From contig NC_086023.1 of assembly GCF_036323735.1 (NCBI RefSeq), forward strand, positions 13,359,501 to 13,423,500: a stretch of DNA of 64,000 nt, given 5' to 3'. The position numbers and the translations under genes are program-made. The notes beneath the pieces are model-generated. The model was not told the DNA's origin and searched no databases. It was given only the letters and a program-made list of their open reading frames with translations. Origin of the DNA: Rattus norvegicus (taxonomy: Eukaryota; Chordata; Mammalia; Rodentia; Muridae). Below are positions 34,617-44,849 of the stretch, piece after piece. Every line of letters begins with the position of its first letter. Position 1 is the first letter of the stretch.

Positions 34617-35690
34617 ATGGCGAGAGGCAAGCGCAGGAACCCAAGCAACAGAAACCAAGACTACATGGCATCATCGGAGCCCAATTCTCCCACCAAAGCA
34701 AACACGGAATATCCAAACACACCAGAAAAGCAAGATCTAGTTTCAAAATCATATTTGATCATGATGCTGGAAGACTTCAAGAAAGACATGAACACACTTA
34801 GGGAAGCACAGGAAAACATTAATAAACAAGTAAAAGCCTACAGAGAGGAATCGCAAAAATCCCTGAAAGAATTCCAGGAAAACACAAACAAACAGTTGAA
34901 GGAATTAAAAATGGAAATAGAAGCAATCAAGAAAGAACACATGGAAACAACCCTGGATATAGAAAACCAAAAGAAGAGACAAGGAGCTGTAGATACAAGC
35001 TTCACCAACAGAATACAAGAGATGGAAGAGAGAATCTCAGGAGCAGAAGATTCCATAGAAATCATTGACTCAACTGTCAAAGATAATGTAAAGCGGAAAA
35101 AGCTACTGGTCCAAAACATACAGGAAATCCAGGACTCAATGAGAAGATCAAACCTAAGGATAATAGGTATAGAAGAGAGTGAAGACTCCCAGCTCAAAGG
35201 ACCAGTAAATATCTTCAACAAAATCATAGAAGAAAACTTCCCTAACCTAAAAAAAGAGATACCCATAGACATACAAGAAGCCTACAGAACTCCAAATAGA
35301 TTGGACCAGAAAAGAAACACCTCCCGTCACATAATTGTCAAAACACCAAACACACAAAATAAAGAAAGAATATTAAAAGCAGTAAGGGAAAAAGGTCAAG
35401 TAACATATAAAGGGAGACATATCAGAATCACACCAGACTTCTCGCCAGAAACTATGAAGGCCAGAAGATCCTGGACTGATGTTATACAGACCCTAAGAGA
35501 ACACAAATGCCAGCCCAGGTTACTGTATCCAGCAAAACTCTCAATTAACATTGATGGAGAAACCAAGATATTCCATGACAAAACCAAATTTACACAATAT
35601 CTTTCTACAAATCCAGCACTACAAAGGATAATAAATGGTAAAGCCCAACATAAGGAGGCAAGCTATACCCTAGAAGAAGCAAGAAACTAA
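34617..35690 (+). CDS. L1 ORF1p, RNA-binding chaperone (357 aa)
   Basis: Coats L1 RNA as a trimer to form the ribonucleoprotein needed for retrotransposition; cytoplasmic in the family. Visible layout: basic N-terminus (MARGKRRNPSNRNQDYMASS), long coiled coil about residues 45-155 with heptad-like KEFQEN/EIEAIKKEH repeats, RRM from about residue 176 (MRRSNLRIIGIEESED), then the C-terminal domain about 273-357 (RRSWTDVIQTLREHKCQPRL). Length is usual for rodent ORF1p. The ATG at 34617 matches the start context of the other copies in the window. No stops or frameshifts. ORF2 starts 59 bp downstream on the same RNA. Confidence 0.96.
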   Translation: MARGKRRNPSNRNQDYMASSEPNSPTKANTEYPNTPEKQDLVSKSYLIMMLEDFKKDMNTLREAQENINKQVKAYREESQKSLKEFQENTNKQLKELKMEIEAIKKEHMETTLDIENQKKRQGAVDTSFTNRIQEMEERISGAEDSIEIIDSTVKDNVKRKKLLVQNIQEIQDSMRRSNLRIIGIEESEDSQLKGPVNIFNKIIEENFPNLKKEIPIDIQEAYRTPNRLDQKRNTSRHIIVKTPNTQNKERILKAVREKGQVTYKGRHIRITPDFSPETMKARRSWTDVIQTLREHKCQPRLLYPAKLSINIDGETKIFHDKTKFTQYLSTNPALQRIINGKAQHKEASYTLEEARN

Positions 35691-35749
35691 TCGTCTTGGC
35701 AACAAAACAAAGAGAATGAAAGCACACAAACATAACCTCACATCCAAAT

Positions 35750-38700
35750 ATGAATATAAAGGGAAACAATAATCACTATTCCTTAATATCTCTCAATATC
35801 AATGGCCTCAACTCCCCAATAAAAAGACATAGATTAACAAACTGGATACGCAACGAGGACCCTGCATTCTGCTGCCTACAGGAAACACACCTCAGAGACA
35901 AAGACAGACACTACCTCAGAGTGAAAGGCTGGAAAACAACTTTCCAAGCAAATGGTCAGAAGAAGCAAGCTGGAGTAGCCATTCTAATATCAAATAAAAT
36001 CAATTTCCAACTAAAAGTCATCAAAAAAGATAAGGAAGGACACTTCATATTCATCAAAGGAAAAATCCACCAAGATGAACTCTCAATCCTAAATATCTAT
36101 GCCCCAAATACAAGGGCACCTACATACGTAAAAGAAACCTTACTAAAGCTCAAAACACACATTGCACCTCACACAATAATAGTGGGAGATTTCAACACCC
36201 CACTCTCATCAATGGACAGATCATGGAAACAGAAATTAAACAGTGATGTCGACAGACTAAGAGAAGTCATGAGCCAAATGGACTTAACGGATATTTATAG
36301 AACATTCTATCCTAAAGCAAAAGGATATACCTTCTTCTCAGCTCCTCATGGTACTTTCTCCAAAATTGACCATATAATTGGTCAAAAAACAGGCCTCAAC
36401 AGGTACAGAAAGATAGAAATAATCCCATGCGTGCTATCGGACCACCACGGCCTAAAACTGGTCTTCAATAACAATAAGGGAAGAATGCCCACATATACGT
36501 GGAAATTGAACAATGCTCTACTCAATGATAACCTGGTCAAGGAAGAAATAAAGAAAGAAATTAAAAACTTTTTAGAATTTAATGAAAATGAAGATACAAC
36601 ATACTCAAACTTATGGGACACAATGAAAGCTGTGCTAAGAGGAAAACTCATAGCGCTGAGTGCCTGCAGAAAGAAACAGGAAAGAGCATATGTCAGCAGC
36701 TTGACAGCACACCTAAAAGCTCTAGAACAAAAAGAAGCAACTACACCCAGGAGGAGTAGAAGGCAGGAAATAATCAAATTCAGAGCTGAAATCAACCAAG
36801 TAGAAACAAAAAGGACCATAGAAAGAATCAACAGAACCAAAAGTTGGTTCTTTGAGAAAATCAACAAGATAGATAAACCCTTAGCCAGACTAACGAGAGG
36901 ACACAGAGAGTGCGTCCAAATTGACAAAATCAGAAATGAAAAGGGAGACATAACTACAGATTCAGAGGAAATTCAAAAAATCATCAGATCTTACTATAAA
37001 AACCTATATTCAACAAAATTTGAAAATCTTCAGGAAATGGACAATTTCCTCGACAGATACCAGGTATCGAAGTTAAATCAGGAACAGATAAACCAGTTAA
37101 ACAACCCCATAACTCCTAAGGAAATAGAAGCAGTCATTAAAGGTCTCCCAACCAAAAAGAGCCCAGGTCCAGACGGGTTTAGTGCAGAATTCTATCAAAC
37201 CTTCATAGAAGACCTCATACCAATATTATCCAAACTATTCCACAAAATTGAAACAGATGGAGCCCTACCGAATTCCTTCTACGAAGCCACAATTACTCTT
37301 ATACCTAAACCACACAAAGACACAACAAAGAAAGAGAACTTCAGACCAATTTCCCTTATGAATATCGACGCAAAAATACTCAATAAAATTCTGGCAAACC
37401 GAATTCAAGAGCACATCAAAACAATCATCCACCATGATCAAGTAGGCTTCATCCCAGGCATGCAGGGATGGTTTAATATATGTAAAACCATCAACGTGAT
37501 CCATTATATAAACAAACTGAAAGAACAGAACCACATGATCATTTCATTAGATGCTGAGAAAGCATTTGACAAAATTCAACACCCCTTCATGATAAAAGTC
37601 CTGGAAAGAATAGGAATTCAAGGCCCATACCTAAACATAGTAAAAGCCATATACAGCAAACCAGTTGCTAACATTAAACTAAATGGAGAGAAACTTGAAG
37701 CAATCCCACTAAAATCAGGGACTAGACAAGGCTGCCCACTCTCTCCCTACTTATTCAATATAGTTCTTGAAGTTCTAGCCAGAGCAATCAGACAACAAAA
37801 GGAGATCAAGGGGATACAGATCGGAAAAGAAGAGGTCAAAATATCACTATTTGCAGATGACATGATAGTATATTTAAGTGATCCCAAAAGTTCCACCAGA
37901 GAACTACTAAAGCTGATAAACAACTTCAGCAAAGTGGCTGGGTATAAAATTAACTCAAATAAATCAGTTGCCTTCCTCTATACAAAAGAGAAACAAGCCG
38001 AGAAAGAAATTAGGGAAACGACACCCTTCATAATAGACCCAAATAATATAAAGTACCTCGGTGTGACTTTAACCAAGCAAGTAAAAGATCTGTACAATAA
38101 GAACTTCAAGACACTGAGGAAAGAAATTGAAGAAGACCTCAGAAGATGGAAAGATCTCCCATGCTCATGGATTGGCAGGATTAATATAGTAAAAATGGCC
38201 ATTTTACCAAAAGCAATCTACAGATTCAATGCAATCCCCATCAAAATACCAATCCAATTCTTCAAAGAGTTAGACAGAACAATTTGCAAATTCATCTGGA
38301 ATAACAAAAAACCCAGGATAGCTAAAGCTATCCTCAACAATAAAAGGACTTCAGGGGGAATCACTATCCCTGAACTCAAGCAGTATTACAGAGCAATAGT
38401 GATAAAAACTGCATGGTATTGGTACAGAGACAGACAGATAGACCAATGGAATAGAATTGAAGACCCAGAAATGAACCCACACACCTATGGTCACTTGATT
38501 TTTGACAAAGGAGCCAAAACCATCCAATGGAAAAAAGATAGCATTTTCAGCAAATGGTGCTGGTTCAACTGGAGGGCAACATGTAGAAGAATGCAGATCG
38601 ATCCATGCTTATCACCCTGTACAAAGCTTAAGTCCAAGTGGATCAAGGACCTCCACATCAAACCAGACACACTCAAACAAATAGAAGACAAACTAGGGAA

Positions 38701-39577
38701 GCATCTGGAACACATGGGCACTGGAAAAAATTTCCTGAACAAAACACCAATGGCTTATGCTCTAAGATCAAGAATCGACAAATGGGATCTCATAAAACTG
38801 CAAAGCTTCTGTAAGGCAAAGGACACTGTGGTTAGGACAAAACGGCAACCAACAGATTGGGAAAAGATCTTTACCAATCCTACAACAGATAGAGGCCTTA
38901 TATCGAAAATATACAAAGAACTCAAGAAGTTAGACCGCAGGGAAACAAATAACCCTATTAAAAAATGGGGTTCAGAGCTAAACAAAGAATTCACAGCTGA
39001 GGAATGCCGAATGGCCGAGAAACACCTAAAGAAATGTTCAACATCTTTAGTCATAAGGGAAATGCAAATCAAAACAACCCTGAGATTTCACCTCACACCA
39101 GTGAGAATGGCTAAGATCAAAAACTCAGGTGACAGCAGATGCTGGCGAGGATGTGGAGAAAGAGGAACACTCCTCCATTGTTGGTGGGATTGCAGACTGG
39201 TAAAACCATTCTGGAAATCAGTCTGGAGGTTCCTCAGAAAATTGGACATTGAACTGCCTGAGGATCCAGCTATACCTCTCTTGGGCATATACCCAAAAGA
39301 TGCCTCAACATATAAAAGAGACACGTGCTCCACTATGTTCATCGCAGCCTTATTTATAATAGCCAGAAACTGGAAAGAACCCAGATGCCCTTCAACAGAG
39401 GAATGGATACAGAAAATGTGGTACATCTACACAATGGAATATTACTCAGCTATCAAAAACAACGAGTTTATGAAATTCGTAGGCAAATGGTTGGAACTGG
39501 AAAATATCATCCTGAGTGAGCTAACCCAATCACAGAAAGACATACATGGTATGCACTCATTGATAAGTGGCTATTAG
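35750..39577 (+). CDS. L1 ORF2p, endonuclease and reverse transcriptase (1275 aa)
   Basis: Carries out target-primed reverse transcription. The APE-type endonuclease occupies about residues 10-240: SLNINGL (Asn16), QETH (Glu45), VGDFNT (Asp147, Asn149) and SDHHGL (Asp231, His232). The reverse transcriptase, about 480-770, has LDAEKAFD, SGTRQGCPLSPYLF and the catalytic FADD at residues 701-704. A Cys-rich C-terminal motif begins near residue 1131 (CWRGCGERGTLLHCWWDC). Length matches the family (about 1275-1281 aa). It is uninterrupted. The ATG at 35750 is the first in frame and corresponds to the usual ORF2 start; translation follows ORF1 on a bicistronic RNA. Confidence 0.97.
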   Translation: MNIKGNNNHYSLISLNINGLNSPIKRHRLTNWIRNEDPAFCCLQETHLRDKDRHYLRVKGWKTTFQANGQKKQAGVAILISNKINFQLKVIKKDKEGHFIFIKGKIHQDELSILNIYAPNTRAPTYVKETLLKLKTHIAPHTIIVGDFNTPLSSMDRSWKQKLNSDVDRLREVMSQMDLTDIYRTFYPKAKGYTFFSAPHGTFSKIDHIIGQKTGLNRYRKIEIIPCVLSDHHGLKLVFNNNKGRMPTYTWKLNNALLNDNLVKEEIKKEIKNFLEFNENEDTTYSNLWDTMKAVLRGKLIALSACRKKQERAYVSSLTAHLKALEQKEATTPRRSRRQEIIKFRAEINQVETKRTIERINRTKSWFFEKINKIDKPLARLTRGHRECVQIDKIRNEKGDITTDSEEIQKIIRSYYKNLYSTKFENLQEMDNFLDRYQVSKLNQEQINQLNNPITPKEIEAVIKGLPTKKSPGPDGFSAEFYQTFIEDLIPILSKLFHKIETDGALPNSFYEATITLIPKPHKDTTKKENFRPISLMNIDAKILNKILANRIQEHIKTIIHHDQVGFIPGMQGWFNICKTINVIHYINKLKEQNHMIISLDAEKAFDKIQHPFMIKVLERIGIQGPYLNIVKAIYSKPVANIKLNGEKLEAIPLKSGTRQGCPLSPYLFNIVLEVLARAIRQQKEIKGIQIGKEEVKISLFADDMIVYLSDPKSSTRELLKLINNFSKVAGYKINSNKSVAFLYTKEKQAEKEIRETTPFIIDPNNIKYLGVTLTKQVKDLYNKNFKTLRKEIEEDLRRWKDLPCSWIGRINIVKMAILPKAIYRFNAIPIKIPIQFFKELDRTICKFIWNNKKPRIAKAILNNKRTSGGITIPELKQYYRAIVIKTAWYWYRDRQIDQWNRIEDPEMNPHTYGHLIFDKGAKTIQWKKDSIFSKWCWFNWRATCRRMQIDPCLSPCTKLKSKWIKDLHIKPDTLKQIEDKLGKHLEHMGTGKNFLNKTPMAYALRSRIDKWDLIKLQSFCKAKDTVVRTKRQPTDWEKIFTNPTTDRGLISKIYKELKKLDRRETNNPIKKWGSELNKEFTAEECRMAEKHLKKCSTSLVIREMQIKTTLRFHLTPVRMAKIKNSGDSRCWRGCGERGTLLHCWWDCRLVKPFWKSVWRFLRKLDIELPEDPAIPLLGIYPKDASTYKRDTCSTMFIAALFIIARNWKEPRCPSTEEWIQKMWYIYTMEYYSAIKNNEFMKFVGKWLELENIILSELTQSQKDIHGMHSLISGY

Positions 39578-40290
39578 CCCAAATACTTGAATTACCCTAG
39601 ATCCCTAGAACAAAGGAAACTCAAGACGGATGATCAAAATGTGAATGCTTCACTCCTTCTTTAAATGAGGAAAAAGAATACCCTTGGCAGGGAAGGGAGA
39701 GGCAAAGATTAAAACAGAGACTGAAGGAACACCCATTCAGAGCCTGCCCCACATGTGGCCCATACATATACAGCCACCCAATTAGACAAGATGGATGAAG
39801 CAAAGAAGTGCAGACCGACAGGAGCCGGATGTAGATCTCTCCTGAGAGACACAGCCAGAATACAGCAAATACAGAGGCGAATGCCAGCAGCAAACCACTG
39901 AACTGAGAATAGGTCCTCTATTGAAGGAATCAGAGAAAGAACTGGAAGAGCTTGAAGGGGCTCGAGACCCCAAAAGTACAACAATGCCAAGCAATCAGAG
40001 CTTCCAGGGACTAAGCCACTACCTAAAGACTATACATGGACTGACCCTGGACTCTGACCCCATAGGTAGCAATGAATATCCTAGTAAGAGCACCAGTGGA
40101 GGGGGAAGCCCTGGGTCCTGCTAAGACTGAACCCCCAGTGAACTAGTCTATGTGGGGAGGGCGGCAATGGGGGGAGGGTTGGGAGGGGAGCACCCATAAG
40201 GGAGGGGAGGGGGGAGGGGGATGTTTGCCCGGAAACCGGGAAAGGGAATAACACTCGAAATGTGTATAAGAAATACTCAAGTTAATAAAA
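39578..40290 (+). other. L1 3' UTR with G-rich tract and poly(A) signal
   Basis: Follows the ORF2 stop. It contains a G-rich polypurine tract at about 40154-40222 (GGGGGGAGGGTTGGGAGGGG and neighbours) able to form G-quadruplexes, as known for L1 3' ends, and AATAAA at about 40285 directly joined to the A-tail. It is almost identical to the 3' UTRs at 53664-54287 and (antisense) 54601-55320, so all three belong to one young subfamily. Confidence 0.92.
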
Positions 40291-40307
40291 AAAAAAAAGA
40301 ATAAAAA

Positions 40308-40323
40308 AAAAATGGAAATAGGA
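40308..40323. repeat. 16-bp target-site duplication, right copy (intact L1)
   Basis: AAAAATGGAAATAGGA, identical to 33705-33720. The outer L1 ORF1 continues from here. Confidence 0.95.
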
Positions 40324-41075
40324 AACAATAAAGAAAGCACAAAGAGAGACAACCCTGGAGATAGAAAACCTAGGAAAGAGATCAGGAGTCATAGATACAA
40401 GCATTACCAGCACAATACAAGAGATAGAAGAGAGAATATCAGGGGCAGAAGATACATAGATAGCATAAATACAACTGTTAAAGATAATGTAAAATTCAAA
40501 CACCTCCTAACCTAAAACATCCAGGAAATGCAGGACACAATGAGAAGATCAAACCTAAAGATAATAGGTATAGAAGAGAGCAAAGACTCCCAACTTAAAG
40601 GACCAGTAAATATCTTCAACAAAATTATAGAAGAAAACTTCCATAACCTAAAGAAAGATATGCCCATAAACATACAAGACACTTACAGAGCTCCAAATAA
40701 ATTGGACCAGAAAGGAAATTCCTTCTGTCACATGATAGTCAAAACACCAAACACACAGAACAAAGAAAGAATATTAAAAGGAAAAGGGGGTAAAGGTCAA
40801 ATCACATATGAAGGCAGACCTATCAGAATTATACCAGACTTCACATTAGAGACTATGAGAGCCAGAAGATCCTGGGCAGATACCATACTGACCCTAAGAG
40901 AACAGCATAGGCTACAATAATGTACAGCAAAACTATCAATTAACATAGGTGGAAAAATCAAGATATTCCATGACAAAACCATTATCTTTCTACAAATTCA
41001 GCCCTACAAAGGATAATAGATGGAAAACTCCAACACAAGGAGGGAAACTGTACCTTAGAAAAAGCAAGAAAGTAA
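40324..41075 (+). pseudogene. outer L1 ORF1 pseudogene, C-terminal part
   Basis: Frames 40312-40515 and 40528-40920 match the coiled-coil end, RRM (MRRSNLKIIGIEESKDSQLK) and C-terminal domain (RRSWADTILTLREQHRLQ), then break. Ends near a TAA at 41073. Confidence 0.88.
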
Positions 41076-41129
41076 TCTCCTTCCAATGAAACTATAAGAA
41101 GAGAAACATAAACACATACTTCCACCTCT

Positions 41130-44109
41130 AACCAAAAAAATAACAATCACTATTCCTTAATAGTGAGAATGGACTCAATTCACCAATAAAAAGACATAGA
41201 CTAACAGACTGGATGTGTAAAGAGGAAAACACACTTCAGTGACAAGGCCAGACACTACGTCAGAGTAAAAGACTGGAAAAAATTTTTCAGGAAAATGGTT
41301 TAAAGAAACAATCTGGAGTAGCCATTCTAATATTGAATAAAATCAACTTTCAACCAAAAGGTATCAAAAAAGATAAGGAAGAACACTTCATATTCATCAA
41401 AGGAAATATCCACCAAGGTGAACTCTCAATACTGAATATATATGCTCCAAATGCAAGGGCACCTATATTCATAAAAGAAACCTTACTAAAGTTCAAAGCA
41501 CACATTGCAACACACACAATAATAGTGGGAGGTTTCACCACCTCACTCTCATCAATGAACAGATCATGCAAACAGAAACTAAACAAAGACATAGGGAAAC
41601 TAACAGAAATTATAAACCAAATGGATTTAAGGGAAATTTATAGAACATTTCATCCTGAAACAAAAGAATATAACTTCTTCTCAGTACCTCATGGTATCTT
41701 CTCCAAAACTGACCATATAATTAGTCACGAAATAGGACTCAACACATACAAGAAGATTGAAATAATCCCATGCAGCCTATCAGATCACCATGGTCTAAGA
41801 CTGGTCTTCAATAACAAAAATAATGACAGAAAGCCCACATATACACGGAGGTTGAACAACACTCTACTCAATGATAACTTGGTCAAGGAAGAAATTAAAA
41901 GAGAAATTAAAGACTTTTTAGAATTTAATGAAAATGAAGGTACAACATTCCCAAACTTATGGGACACAAGAAACTGGTGCTAAGAGGAAAACTCATAGCT
42001 CTGAGTGCCTCCAAAAAGAAATTGGAGAGAGCATATATCAGCAACTTGACAGCACACCTAAAAGCTCTAGAACAACAACAACAAAAAAGCCAATATACCC
42101 AAAAGGAGTAATAATCAAACTCATGGCTAAAATGGACCAAGTAGAAACAAAAAGGACTATACAAAAAAATCAACAAAATCAGGAACTGGTTCTTTGAGAA
42201 AATCAACAAGATAGATAAACCCTTAGCCAGACTAACCAGAGGGCACAGAAAAAGTATCCAAATTAACAAAATCAGAAATGAAAAAGAAGGCATAACAACA
42301 GAATCTGAGGAAATACAAATCATCAGATCCTACTACAAAAGCCTATATTCAACAAAACTGGAAAATCTGGAGGAAATGGACAATTTTCTAGACAGATACC
42401 AGGTACTAAAGTTAAATCAGGATCAGATAAACCATCGAAACAGTGCCATAACTCCTAAAGAAATAGAAGCAGTTATTTAATGTCTCCCAACCAAAAACAG
42501 CCCAGGACCAGACGGGAATAGTAGAGAATTCTATCAGACCGTCATAGAAGACCTCATACCAATACTATCCAAACTATGTCACAAAATAGAAACACAAAAA
42601 GCACTACCCTCATCTTTCTTTGAAGCCACAATTACACTTATGCCTAAAACACACAAAGACCCAACAAGGAAAGAGAAGTTCAGACCAATTTCTCTGTGAA
42701 TATCAATGCAAAAGTACTCAATAAAATTCTCACAATCCTCATCCAAGAACACACCAAAACCATCATAACCAAGTAGACTTCATCCCAGGGATGCAGGGAT
42801 GGTTCAATATACAGAAATCCATCAATGTAATCCACTATGTAGACAAACTCAAAGAAAAAAAAGAACACATGATCATCTCATTAGATGCTGAGAAAGCATT
42901 TGACCAACTTCAATACCTCTTCATATTAAAAGTCTTCAAAAGATCAGGAATTCAAGGTCCATACCTAAACATAGTAAAAATAGTATACTGCAAACCACTA
43001 GCCAACATCAAACTAAATGGAGAGAAACTTGAAGAAATCCCACTAAAATCAGGGACTAGACAAGACTGCCCACTCTCTCCCTACTTATTCAATATAGTTC
43101 TTGAAGTTCTAGCCAGAGCAATCAGACAACAAAAGGAGGTCAAAGGGATACAAATTGAAAGGGAAGAAATGAAAATATCACTATTTGCAGTTGATATGAT
43201 AGTATACTTAAGTGACCCATAAAGTTCCACCAGAGAACTACTAAGCCTGATAAACAACTTCAGCAAAGTGTCTGGATATTAAATGAACTCTAACAAATCA
43301 ATGGACTTCCTATACTCAAAGGATAAACAGGCTGAAAAAGAAATTAGGGAAATGACACCCTTCACAATAGTCTCAAATTACATAAAATACTGCGGTGTGA
43401 CTGTAAACAATCCTACATCTGATAGAAGGCTAATATCCAAAATATACAAAGAAATCAAGAAGTTAGACTCCATAGAGCCAAATAACCATATTAAAAAATT
43501 GGGTACAGTGCTAAAAAAAATTCTCAGCTGAGAAATATCGAATGGCTGAGAAGTACCTAAAGAAATGTTCAACGTCCTTAGTCATCAGGGAAATGCAAAT
43601 CAAAACAACCCTGAGATTCCACCTCACACCAGTCAGAATGGCTAAGATCAAAAACTCAGACGACAGCAGATGCTGGTGAGGATGTGGAGAAAGAGGAACA
43701 CTCCTCCATTGTTGGTGGGATTGCAGACTGGTACAACCATTCTGGAAATCAGTCTGGAGGTTCCTCAGAAAATTGGGCATTCCACTACCTGAGGACCCAG
43801 CTATACCTCTCCTGGGCATATACCCAAAAGATGCTCCAAAATATAAAAAAGACACGTGCTCCACTATGTTCATAGCAGCCTTATTTGTAATAGCCAGAAG
43901 CTGGAAAGAACCCAGATGCCCTTCAACAGAGGAATGGATACAGAAAATGTGGTACAACTACTCAATGGTGTATTACTCAGCTATTTAAAAACAATGACTT
44001 TATGAAATTCGTAGGCAAATGGATGGAACTAGAAAATATCATCCTGAGTGAGGTAACCCAATCACAAAATATCACACATGGTATGCACTCACTACTAAGT
44101 GGATATTAG
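41130..44109 (+). pseudogene. outer L1 ORF2 pseudogene with RT active-site change and 0.8 kb deletion
   Basis: Longest surviving frames: 41333-41983 (endonuclease, with GGFTTS replacing GDFNTP and SDHHGL kept), 42791-43222 (reverse transcriptase) and 43773-43988 (C-terminus). The RT catalytic FADD reads FAVD near 43184-43195. At about 43404 the sequence jumps from GGTGTGACTGTAAAC to AATCCTACATCTGATAG, deleting about 800 bp relative to the intact copy (its 38074-38875). Non-functional. Confidence 0.92.
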
Positions 44110-44838
44110 CCCCAAAGCTTGAATTATCCAAGATACAATCCACAGACCACATGAAGCTCAAGAAAAAGGATGATCAAAGTGTGGATGCTTCAGTCCTTTT
44201 TAAAAGGGGAAACAAAAATATTCATAGCAGGGGATATGGCACAAAGTCCTGAGCAGAGACTGAAGGAATGGCCATTCAAAACCTGCCCTATCTTGGGATT
44301 CAGCCCATTTATATTCAGCCACCAAGACTAGACAATACTGATGAAGCCAAGAAGTCCATGCTGAAAGGAGCCTCATATAGCTGCCTCCTGAGAGGCACAG
44401 CCAGATCATGTCAAATACAGAGGCGAGTGCTAGCAGCAAACCATTGAACTGAGAACGGGGTCCCAGTTGGAGGAATTAGAGAAAGGATTGAAGGAACTGA
44501 AAGGGCTTGCAACCCCATAAGAACAATACCAACCAACCAGAGCTCCCAGGGACTAAACCACTACCCAAAGACTACACATGGGCAGACCCATGGCTTCAAA
44601 TGTATATGTAGCAGAGGATGGCCTTGTTGGGCACCAATGGGAAGAGAAACCCTTGGTCCTACTAAGGCTGGACCCCCCAGTGTAACAATGTTAGTGTGGG
44701 GATCTGGGAAGGGGTGAGTGGTTGGGGAGTGGGAACACCCTTATAGAAGAAGAGAAGGGGAATGGGGTAGGGGTCTTATGGATGGAAAACTGGGAAAGGG
44801 AATAACATTTGAAATGTAAATAAAAACTCCAATACAAG

Positions 44839-44847
44839 AAAAGTAAT
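44839..44847. repeat. candidate target-site duplication, right copy (outer sense L1)
   Basis: AAAAGTAAT, matching 32944-32952. Confidence 0.5.
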
Positions 44848-44849
44848 GC

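Larger units (their letters stand above)
33721..40307 (+). mobile_element. full-length LINE-1 with both ORFs intact
   Basis: About 6.6 kb: 5' UTR 33721-34616, ORF1 34617-35690, 59-bp spacer, ORF2 35750-39577, 3' UTR 39578-40290, then a poly(A) tail with an ATAA interruption. A perfect 16-bp target-site duplication flanks it. Both frames are open from start to stop with catalytic motifs in place, and a partial second promoter unit is retained, so it has all visible requirements for autonomous retrotransposition. It sits in ORF1 of an older, dead L1 of the same orientation. Activity itself is inference. Confidence 0.97.
40324..44838 (+). mobile_element. outer sense L1, right piece: rest of ORF1, ORF2, 3' UTR
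   Basis: Continues the element begun at 32953. ORF1 remainder to about 41075, ORF2 about 41130-44109, 3' UTR 44110-44820 with a G-rich tract (44698-44790), then AAATAAAAAC and a decayed A-rich end. Many indels and substitutions show it is clearly older than the inserted L1. Confidence 0.92.

Noticed and set aside
34838..35272. 144-codon minus-strand open frame
   Set aside because: Antisense shadow of the L1 ORF1 coiled coil; also seen opposite the other ORF1 copies for the same reason.
36382..36951. 189-codon open frame on the minus strand
   Set aside because: It is the reverse-strand shadow of the intact L1 ORF2 (35750-39577), whose A-rich sense strand rarely gives antisense stops.
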